Shown here: positions 56,323 through 64,000 of the stretch, in pieces
Numbering within the stretch: position 1 is the stretch's first letter
How the letters are laid out: each line of letters begins with the position of its first letter
Assembly: GCA_001683735.1 (NCBI GenBank)
Contig: LUGG01000006.1
Coordinates: 248,001 to 312,000, forward strand
Source: Grifola frondosa
Taxonomy: Eukaryota > Basidiomycota > Agaricomycetes > Polyporales > Grifolaceae
Length of the DNA stretch: 64,000 bases
Reading direction: 5' to 3'
The notes under the pieces: model-generated
Seen by the model: only the letters and a program-made list of their open reading frames with translations
Database searches by the model: none
What the model was told of the DNA's origin: nothing
Position numbers and translations under genes: made by a program

Positions 56323-56426
56323 GCTAGCTCATATCACAGAGCATGGCCAAACATAGTGATATAAAAGGAAGCTGCGGGATGCAGCTGCCATCCAGCAGGG
56401 AGGCAGAGATACCGCTCTCCGGAGAG

Positions 56427-56565
56427 GCTCCCAGAGGGAAATTCATCATATGGAGGGGCGAGGCAGAATATTGCGGCGCCATGATATATCGTAGAGCTCC
56501 CGGAGGAAATTCATCATATGGAGGGCGAGGCGGAATATTGCAGCGCTGTGATATATCATAGAGGA
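56427..56565. repeat. 69-bp tandem repeat, two copies
   Basis: Units begin GCTCCC at 56427 and 56496 and share GGAAATTCATCATATGGAGG and GAATATTGC. Not similar in sequence to the adjacent 68-bp array. Confidence 0.85.
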
Positions 56566-56702
56566 CTCCGGTCATAGCCATGCATGTATCACTAATCTAC
56601 TCTTAGTACAGTATGTGATGTATGCTTCTGTCAGCATCTGGTGGACAGCAATGAGGTGGTACTCCTCCCTATGAATTTCCTCTTGATCACTTCCCAAATC
56701 TC

Positions 56703-57785
56703 ATGAAAATCTTCCTCAAGAACATCTGCTCCCATTGGCCTTGCTTATTATCCGTGTCGCTCATGTCGCTCCACTTGGAGTACCCCAGTGATTCGCAGTT
56801 TTCCCTGGAGGAAGAGAAGCCATCTATGCTAGATTTCTTGCAGACCCTGACATCTTGCCCTGACCTCAAATATTTGATGGTTTCAGGAGTCATCCAAGGC
56901 TTGGAACCAGCTGGTGATACCTCTTATCTGCACCTCAACCTCCGACTGTCGCTGCTGAAACTTCACAAGCTGGTAACATGGAATGACTATTCTATTGACG
57001 CGGTGTACCTTCTCACATGCATATCTACTTCTCCATTTTCGATGATCGAGGTCCATGTCAACTTCACCACTGTGGACTTCGATGGCATAATGGAGCCAAT
57101 CTCCACTGCGTTGCCTATTGAATCAGATCGAAGCGAGATGTCCATATTTTCAGCGGTTCAAAACCTGGAATTGGAATTCTACACAGACCGTTTAGTGGTG
57201 CAGGCTGCCGGCATCAATGCCACACCATCGCTATCGATATCGTTCTGGGATCTGGATGGTTACGATGTGCATCGGCACATTGTCCCGGTCTTGGGCAAAG
57301 TCTCGGAGTTATTTCCCGTTTCACATGTCCAGTCGTTGAAGATTGTTGATGACACAAGGGACTTTGAGCCTGTGGGCGATGTCATTGAACCATCGTGGTG
57401 GGGATCCATGCATCACTTCCAGTCGTTTCGGAGGTTACACATTGTATCCAGCCAGGAGTATGCCATTCAGGGAGTGTTTCAGGCCATGGACTTGTCATCG
57501 GCTTCAACAGCAGATAGCAACAGGTTGATCTGTCCGAATCTCAAGGTCATCAATTTGGATACATCATTCCAGCTGGAAGATGTGATGTTCGAGGAGATGG
57601 TTTCGATTATTCAGCACCGTGCGTCTCTCGGTTCGCGTCTCAAAAGGTTCAAGGTCATAAATGACATCAACTGTGCTCCACCGGATGGCGACAATTGGGA
57701 GAAGCTCAAAGAGAATGTGGGAGACCTTGACTACATCCGGATTATACTTCCACAGGTTTTGGAAGGCCATGTATTAAAGTTATAG
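56703..57785 (+). CDS. F-box/LRR-type protein, C-terminal part
   Basis: A single 360-residue frame without introns. The text is leucine-rich and resembles the LRR half of basidiomycete F-box-like proteins: FLQTLTSCPDLKYLMVSGVI, VQNLELEFYTDRL, VQSLKIVDD, FRRLHIVSSQEY, CPNLKVINLDTSF and a C-terminal RLKRFKVINDINC. No F-box is present. The frame is open a little upstream of the ATG (PPYEFPLDHFPNL from about 56665), so the true start may be an upstream exon. It could be the displaced 3' half of the F-box gene at 1.8-2.5 kb, or a separate fragment. Confidence 0.55.
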   Translation: MKIFLKNICSHWPCLLSVSLMSLHLEYPSDSQFSLEEEKPSMLDFLQTLTSCPDLKYLMVSGVIQGLEPAGDTSYLHLNLRLSLLKLHKLVTWNDYSIDAVYLLTCISTSPFSMIEVHVNFTTVDFDGIMEPISTALPIESDRSEMSIFSAVQNLELEFYTDRLVVQAAGINATPSLSISFWDLDGYDVHRHIVPVLGKVSELFPVSHVQSLKIVDDTRDFEPVGDVIEPSWWGSMHHFQSFRRLHIVSSQEYAIQGVFQAMDLSSASTADSNRLICPNLKVINLDTSFQLEDVMFEEMVSIIQHRASLGSRLKRFKVINDINCAPPDGDNWEKLKENVGDLDYIRIILPQVLEGHVLKL

Positions 57786-58780
57786 ATGAATCTGTTTTTC
57801 TGTTTCATCCTTGTTCTATTCATAATTCCAGCACTTTGCACACAAATGAGGATAGACTACACTTCACAACATAACCGCAACCGGTTCATCACCTCTTTTA
57901 TGTTTTCCAAGCGATAATGTCTGACTTGAAAACTCAGCATGTATGAATGACACTGGTCGCATATGTTTGAACTTTAAAGTCGCCGTCGCCGACTCGCGAG
58001 TCGCGTCGCGTCGCGTGGCACGTGTCATTCAAGTCACGCACTCGCGCCGCGGCACTATTCGCTGAGCGCTCTGCCGTACTACATTTCTCACACTTCAGAA
58101 CTGCCACCAAACCATACCGAGCGTCGTCTCGAAAGTGCCAGGTCATAATTACTCGTGATGCATCCTAGGACAATCTACCTATGTTTTTCAGGGTCAAAGA
58201 ACGATACCTCTGGCACATCCAACCGTTGGCTACTTTCCGGGTCAAACCCTTCGAAGAGTTCTGCAATACGGAGGCGTTCTGATATTTCTCGAATGCTCCA
58301 CAGGCGCATGGTCTTCATGACCTTCCTCAATTCCTTTTATCTCAGCTGTTATCATCTGCATGGGCACACGAAGGCGACCGTCACGCGTACCCTGCCGCCT
58401 GCAATGTTTCAACCAGAATTTCTTGCCGGTCCCGGCAGAACCGGCGTTATCAAGCTGGCGTGTGTACAAATCTGTTTCCCAGGTCGCTCCCACTCATGAC
58501 TGATGACTCACGGTTCGACATTGTTTGTGGTTTTTCGATTAAAGTTAGATGGATCACGAAAGAACTGGCCTCGACTCTTCGTCTGACGACCACATCACAA
58601 CCGTTTGTTGTCGCATGCTTATAACACATGTTCCCAATGGCACTTCTCGCGTGTATGCTTCATGGTATGAAATGAATTTCTTCTGCTAGGTACTTAAGGG
58701 CTGGAACGCTCATACGAATCTTCGCCGACCGCTTCTGCTGGCCCGGTTCTCGTCTGTTCGTGATCCTACTCGGTGTCGAG
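57786..58780. other. intergenic, nothing recognised
   Basis: Contains a CpG-rich palindromic stretch (GTCGCCGTCGCCGACTCGCG around 57979) and several short frames with no recognisable domain. No RNA gene was seen. Confidence 0.4.
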
Positions 58781-60327
58781 ATGTTGTTGCGCCTTGGCTC
58801 ATGCACCATGTTTATGGCGTTGATGTCTTTTGGAGGGGTCATTTCTTCACCTTTGTCGTCGAACAGGGTCTGTAGGCTCGTTGAAGTTCGCGGCGCTCCC
58901 TCGACGTCGCCGCACTTTGTTGTTTACAGCGATAAATTCGTGTCTGGGCTTATAGGTCCACCTCCAGTGTCGGAGATCGAGGTAAAATTAGTCTTAATGA
59001 CTGAATCAACATATCTCATGCAAATTGAATGCGATCGTTCAGGGTTTCAATGTCTTGTGAGTCTTAACCGATGCCATCACAGTCCGGATTCGATTGATCT
59101 TATTTTACCAGTGCCCTGTCTTTTCTTTTGACCTCAGGTCCAGCGGACAAAGCCGAAGAGTGGACCCAGCTGAACGTTTCTCAACGCTCGACCGTCAAAG
59201 CCGAATACGCTGCAGCCGGCATCAGCCTGATAGTCTCCGCCTTCGGTGCGACTGACGCGCCCACGTCCGACGGCGCTGATCCTGTTGACACAGCGAACAC
59301 GATGGCGGCTTGGATCAAGGAATTCGACCTGGATGGTATCGACGTAGATTACGAGGTACATAGTGTGCGGATGGGGCTTTACGGTGCTCACCATGTTCTT
59401 CAGGACTTTGATGCGATGGACGCGAGCGACGGAAGCGCTGAGTCGTGGCTGGCAAGCTTCACACAGCAGCTTCGCACGCAGCTTCCTCAGGGCCAGTTCA
59501 TCTTAACGCATGCACGTGAGTCCCACGATCGCGATTCTCGGGAGTGCAATTCTCATCCCTGATCGTCGAAGCGGTTGCGCCCTGGTCGGCTATTTTTCTT
59601 ATCGCGTGGGTCCTAGCATTCTGAGAAGTCCTCTAGGTTTTCGAAGAACGAACTCTTCTCTGCGGGTGCATATCTGAAGGTGGAGCAGACAGTCGGCGAC
59701 CTGATAGATTGGGTGCGTTTATGGCTTGTTATCAACGCAAATGTCGGCTGAGATGAACGGTAGTATAATGTCCAGGTATATCAACCCGTCCCACTAATGA
59801 TCATTTAAACTGCTCACGAATTACGTCTGTCCGCAGTTCTACAACCGTCAGCAACATCCGACTTCCCGTTTGCGTAATTTGCTGATATCTGGCGTCTGTG
59901 ATTGTAACAGAGGGAACATCCGAGTACACGACATGTGACGGCCTTCTCAACAATTCTACGGGCGATTGGCCAAATTCAGCGCTGTTCCAGATTGCTGCCG
60001 CGGGCGTTCCTCTCGATAAGTTAGTGATTGGCAAGCCTGGTATTTCCGGCGATGCCAGTAATGGATTCATCTCCCCGGCAACTCTCGCTGGATGTGTCGA
60101 GCAAGCCAAATCCCGAGGCTGGGGTGAGTGACCCGTGACCTATGTACCACGAGCTTCTGTTGACACATTGTTTTGTTATCGAAGATGCGGGGGTCATGGT
60201 GTGGGAGGTAATGCGTGTGTCTGGCTCGTGAACCTCGCTGATAAGTATGATTTTTTTCGTTCACCAGTTTCCCGATGCTGCTGCATCTTGGATCAAGACC
60301 GTGCGGTCGCAGGCGTTCCCTGAGTAA
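58781..60327 (+). CDS. Secreted GH18 chitinase-like protein, copy 1
   Basis: GH18 enzymes cleave chitin or related beta-1,4-GlcNAc linkages. The ATG at 58781 gives a hydrophobic signal peptide (SCTMFMALMSFGGVISS), then SPHFVVYSDKFVSG. A 14-nt exon (59043-59056, GFNVF with split codon) leads to ALSFLLTSGPADKAEEW, ISLIVSAFGATDAP, and the catalytic LDGIDVDYE (DxxDxDxE, Glu as the proton donor) ending exactly at an intron. Further exons: FDAMDASD, QLRTQLPQGQFILTHA, SAGAYLKVEQTVGDLIDW, EGTSEYTTCDGLLNNSTGDW, LVIGKPGISGDASNGFI, and AGVMVWEFPDAAASWIKTV to the TAA at 60325-60327. No CBM was seen. Closely similar to the gene at 61.6 kb, so a tandem duplication. Catalytic motif intact; the product is probably secreted. 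Confidence 0.85.
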
Positions 60328-61605
60328 TATAATTAACTACATACTCTCGTGTGGTCGAGTCCAGGCCCGCATTTTATGGTTTCTGCTGACACATGCCATG
60401 CAGCAGAGTTGTGCCGCACTTCTATTCTTATCGATGGTATACCTTGGTCGAACTCAAATATGTAATCAGCGCACTTGAAAGTGAAAGCAATATCATCTGG
60501 GCTCGATGTCTCGGAGCATAGAGCACAGGTGCCAATATGGAATCGTTTTTGTGACAATCGCTTTTGCATATGCGGCTCCGAGCTCGAGAATTAACTGTCC
60601 CGTTTTTGCACGTGAAACTTTATTGTGCTCGTGCTGTCGTGGAAGTTCAAAACCCTCGCATGGTATCGGTATCGTATACCGTGACTATCAGATCATTACA
60701 TTGTATCAGTCGAACCGTACGTGTAAGATTGGTATAGAGTTTCTTCAAGATACCCACCAGAAGCCTATTTGGACTAGGGCCTATGTTTTTACATAGATCT
60801 CAAAAATCGAGGGGTGTGTTCGCCGGCGCTCCACTCAACTCAGTTCGCTGATTTAGAATCAGTGCTAGCGTATTAATTATCATCACCCTCGCTGTCGACT
60901 TTGAGCGAGACGTAGACATTCCCCCACGGGACCTCTTATGTCATTTACTTTTTAAAAGGTTATCGGGAAGTCCTCGGTGCTTTCTGCTCTTCTAGCGACT
61001 GAAAACATTTGCACAGAGATACCCACTTTCGGAATGACGGCAGTATCATCAAGTTGGCTGACTTCCCTCGTTGGAAAGTTCATTCATCCGCCGAAGTCTA
61101 TGCCGTGTCGAGACTTGTGGAAGTTCTGAGCCATCATGGACATGGTGCGTGCACCTTGTGGTTTGTTTCGCTAGCGTTTTCCACCCAATGTGTATAAGAT
61201 CGGGTGACCGAATCACCTTTCATGCTACCATGCGATACGATGCGCCTGACGGCGAATTGGACTTCCTGGTGCCGCGGAGGTACTATCCGGGTCCCCTGTT
61301 GGCCTCCTCGGCCACGACAAGCGGATCGCCTCAATAAGCTTCTCGTGGATGACATGCGCGTATCTGTTGCAATCACATTGTCGCTTTTTGTCTTGTCTAG
61401 AGAACCCAGCCAGACTTTACGAATAAGGCACCCTTCTTGACACTGGGATACCTCTGCCCATATGGCACACCATGGGACTCAAGATTCCCCGCAAACAGTA
61501 CTTCTCTGAAGGCATTTTCTATATAAACTTCGATGTCAACGTAGCCTGGATGTTTGAGGGATCGTTCTGGCCTCTCTGACACTGTGACAGTCTTGAAACT
61601 TCAGG
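60328..61605. other. intergenic between the two GH18 genes
   Basis: About 1.3 kb. Short frames (for example 60506-60796) have no recognisable domain. The right end carries the TATA box of the second GH18 gene. Confidence 0.45.
61522..61527 (+). promoter_or_regulatory. TATA box of GH18 copy 2
   Basis: TATAAA in TTCTATATAAACTTC, 79 bp upstream of the ATG at 61606. No equivalent was seen before copy 1. Confidence 0.5.
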
Positions 61606-63155
61606 ATGTTCGCTCTCAACGCTTCCAGGCTGGTAGCTGCTGTCGCTTTCTGCGTGCTTGCGCACCTTGGCTGCATCCTCGCAACTCCAACGCCGTTCGA
61701 AGGGCTCGACCAACAGGCTCGAGATATTCTGGCTCGCGCGACGCCCGCCGCCCCTCACTTCGTGATCTATGGCGACAAGTACGTCTCGGGTACCACCGGC
61801 CCTCCGCCTACCTCCGAAATTACGGTATGTTCATAAGGTGGTATTATGGTGCTGCTCTGAACATACGTCACTGTCTACCCACAGGGTTTCAATGTCTTGT
61901 GAGCGCTATTTTTGTTGCTCTCGGGGCATGGGGCCGTGCTGAACGCACTAAATATAGCCTGCTTTCCTTCCTTCTCATCGAAGGCGCTTGGGACAAAGCA
62001 GAAGAATGGACCGAACTCAGCGCGGCGGACCGCACCAGCGTCAAGTCGCAGTATGCCGCTGCAGGAATCAAGCTCATGGTCTCCGCCTTCGGTTCTACGG
62101 ACGTGCCCACGACCACCGGCGCTGATCCCATCACGACCGCCAATACGATGGCCGCGTGGGTGCAGGAGTTCGACCTCGATGGGATTGATGTTGACTATGA
62201 GGTAGAAATTGTTGTTTGCTTTTTCGAATTGTCACATGCCGATCGTGTTTTACAGGATTTCGATGCGATAGATGCGGGCACGGGCGAGGCCTGGTTGATT
62301 TCGTTCACCACCCAACTCCGGAGTCAGCTTCCCGAAGGCCAGTATATTATTACTCACGCTCGTGCGTAATTTCGTTCTGTGAAGCCTATTTATGTATCAT
62401 TAACGACTCTCACAGCTGTTGCACCATGGTAGGCCTTTGAGTTGTGTGCGCACTGTGCATATTTGAAATAAATGTCGATCAGGTTCTCGCCCAACATATG
62501 GCCCGGAGGAGGATATCTCAAGGTCGACTCTGAAGTGGGGAGTTTGATTGACTGGGTGCGTTTCGGAATGACTGCAATAATTCGTCTCGATGTTAACATA
62601 AGCTGTCATCATTTAGTATAACGTCCAGGTGAGAAGCCGTTCCAACTATAAATATAACATGACAGACCGTTAACGTCACCTACTCGTGCATCAGTTTTAT
62701 AACCGTAAGCGGATATTTTAGAGCAATTATCTAATATTGCACGCAGAGGGAAGCAGCGAATACACGACCTGCTCAGGCCTCCTCACGACTTCTAGCTCCA
62801 CGTGGCCGCAATCTGCTCTCTTCCAGATCATCGCCTCCGGCGTCCCCTCCAGCAAGCTCGTCATCGGGAAACCCGGGACCTCAGCCGACGCGACCACTGG
62901 CTACATAGACCCGTCCACGTTGGCCGGCTGTATCTCGCAAGCGAAATCGGAGGGTGGAGTGAGTACCAATTCATTCCACGCCGGGACTCTGCTCAAATTC
63001 TCCCTTGCTCTTTATCATAGCCGCTGGAGTATCCGTTTGGGAGGTATGTCCTCATCTTGATCTTGTAACACGGAGAAATAACCGAATGCGCACAGTTCCC
63101 CGACGCAGCGGCAGCATGGATCCAGACTGTGCTCGCATCGTCCTGGCCTGTTTAG
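61606..63155 (+). CDS. Secreted GH18 chitinase-like protein, copy 2
   Basis: The ATG at 61606 opens a clear signal peptide (RLVAAVAFCVLAHLGCILA). Exon 1 61606-61824 ends SEIT; exon 2 is a 14-nt micro-exon at 61885-61898; exon 3 61958-62201 holds LLSFLLIEGAWDKAEEW, IKLMVSAFGSTDVP and LDGIDVDYE, with the catalytic Glu as the last codon. Later exons: DFDAIDAGTGEAW, QLRSQLPEGQYIITHA, GGYLKVDSEVGSLIDW, EGSSEYTTCSGLLTTSSSTW, LVIGKPGTSADATTGYIDPS, AGVSVWE, and FPDAAAAWIQTVLASSWPV to the TAG at 63153-63155. All splice borders recognised keep phase. Intact by eye and likely functional. Tandem paralogue of copy 1 with the same exon layout. Confidence 0.88.
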
Positions 63156-63617
63156 GCCTTGAACGCATTTCGAGCACGAGAAATCTTCGGGGAATGTTCT
63201 GAGAGGATATATATGATTGTGGATACATTCTCTTTGCTACGGGGTTTTCTGCTACAGGGTTAAAGTCCATATCAACTATGTTCGTTCTGCTGTATCTGTA
63301 ACACTATGACGACAACGACGTATGCTACATCTGTGAATGCATTGCCGAAATATGGTTCAACACCGAGGTGAAAAGGAGGATACAGCATAAGAATAGGAAC
63401 GAAACGATGTCTGTTTGGGGATTCTACCGGATTAGCGACAGGGGTAGGGTAAAGTCTAATTGTCCAAGAAAAAGGGTCCAAGAAAAAGTCCAAGAAAAAA
63501 GTCCAAGAGAGCGGTTGTCCATGGCGGTCGCTCAAAAGCATCCGCCCAATCGAGCCTTTTCTAGGCCGCGTCGCCCAAATCAGGCACTTGCCAAGAAGAA
63601 TTTCTGTGGTACGTCGT
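63156..63617. other. intergenic with a short purine-rich tandem repeat
   Basis: No gene recognised. Contains the 12-14 bp repeat listed separately. Confidence 0.45.
63462..63510. repeat. 12-14 bp tandem repeat, four copies
   Basis: GTCCAAGAAAAA units at 63462, 63476, 63488 and 63501 (last partial), with variable A-run length. Confidence 0.8.
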
Positions 63618-63627
63618 GAGCGCGCAT

Positions 63628-64000
63628 TCAGATACGGGCTGTGATAGAGGAAAAACATACCACTTCGGAAGCGGGCGCCGCAGGGTGCGTAGAGTTGTAC
63701 GACACCAGATCGCCCGTGATGAACAAGACGTTGTTGAGGACGTCGTATGCGATGGTCGTGATGGGCTTGGAGCCGTCGGGATTGATCCATTGTGCTGTTG
63801 ACATCGTACGATATCGTAAATATGTGGCAGACGCGTGAGTGGTGCGAGACTTACGCGTGAGTTCGGTGGTGCGAGAGTTGAAGCTCCATATCGCTGACTC
63901 CCAGGGGTAGTTTGAACGGGGCGGAAGCCAGGAGCAGCTGGTTGAGGGATGCATAAATATCTGTATTCTACCTCTCATGTGGAACGCAAGGACTTACTCT
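63628..64000 (-). CDS. 3' part of an unidentified gene on the minus strand (5' end outside window)
   Basis: In sense order: an exon around 63850-63960 that can read PWESAIWSFNSRTTELT, an intron starting GTAAGTCTCGC, then AQWINPDGSKPITTIAYDVL and FITGDLVSYNSTHPAAPASE, with a GTATGT donor-like site near 63663. The AIWSFNS...LT..WINPDGS...GD pattern reminds me of small secreted basidiomycete proteins of unknown function. Both exon borders and identity are tentative. Confidence 0.4.

Noticed and set aside
60506..60796. 96-residue frame between the GH18 genes
   Set aside because: No recognisable domain, not hydrophobic or patterned, and no intron signals.
61009..61197. Kinase-like string DGSIIKLADF
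   Set aside because: Only a short resemblance to a DFG-type loop; no flanking kinase motifs and no splice context.
1..64000. tRNA, rRNA or CRISPR arrays
   Set aside because: No cloverleaf-like B-box/anticodon arrangement, rRNA core or spaced short repeats were recognised by eye; a dedicated scan was not possible.

Overview
The window looks like a transposon-rich stretch of an Agaricomycete (basidiomycete) genome. Evidence: short 45-65 nt introns with GT...CTAAC/CTGAC...AG signals, a KDZ-type transposase with its CxC2 cysteine cluster, paired secreted GH18 genes, F-box/LRR proteins, an OPT transporter, and large Ty3/gypsy LTR retrotransposons of a fungal clade. No tRNA, rRNA or CRISPR array was recognised.

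Layout. 1-7.99 kb: the 3' part of an OPT oligopeptide transporter (+), an F-box gene fragment (+), a decayed multi-exon gene of a basidiomycete repeat family (-), a gene with a viroplasmin/RNase H1-N-like domain (+), and an ORF (+) cut by a retrotransposon near its 3' end. 7.99-37.49 kb: element 2, a gypsy element on the + strand with 1.11 kb LTRs and a CCGG target duplication. Its 5' LTR is itself split by element 1 (8308-26217, - strand), a 17.9 kb gypsy element with 2.27 kb LTRs and a GCGC target duplication. 37.5-39.9 kb: the tail of the cut ORF, then sequence with a TATA box and candidate introns but no clear protein. 39.92-51.68 kb: element 3, a relative of element 2 on the - strand. 51.98-55.69 kb: a KDZ transposase gene with in-frame stops, followed by two tandem-repeat blocks. 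56.7-57.8 kb: the LRR part of an F-box protein. 58.8-63.2 kb: two tandem GH18 chitinase-like genes. The right edge enters an unidentified gene on the - strand.

Most notable biology. Elements 2 and 3 have very similar gag-pol regions but different 3' ends. Each carries, between pol and the 3' LTR, a spliced gene on the antisense strand, and this cassette is bracketed by two copies of a hairpin plus polypurine-tract module. The two antisense proteins are related (shared N-terminal pattern, a CX2CX6C motif, a shared central motif and a shared C-terminal helix) although their DNA has diverged far more than gag-pol. Element 1 is odd in other ways: it has two retropepsin-like modules, a CpG-rich segment of about 2.4 kb with a ladder of short introns antisense to gag-pol, and an ORF inside each LTR.

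Limits. Exon boundaries are read by eye. Many one-base frameshifts occur even in young elements, and paired LTRs often differ by homopolymer indels, so some 'breaks' may be assembly errors rather than decay. All family names rest on motif recognition without database searches.
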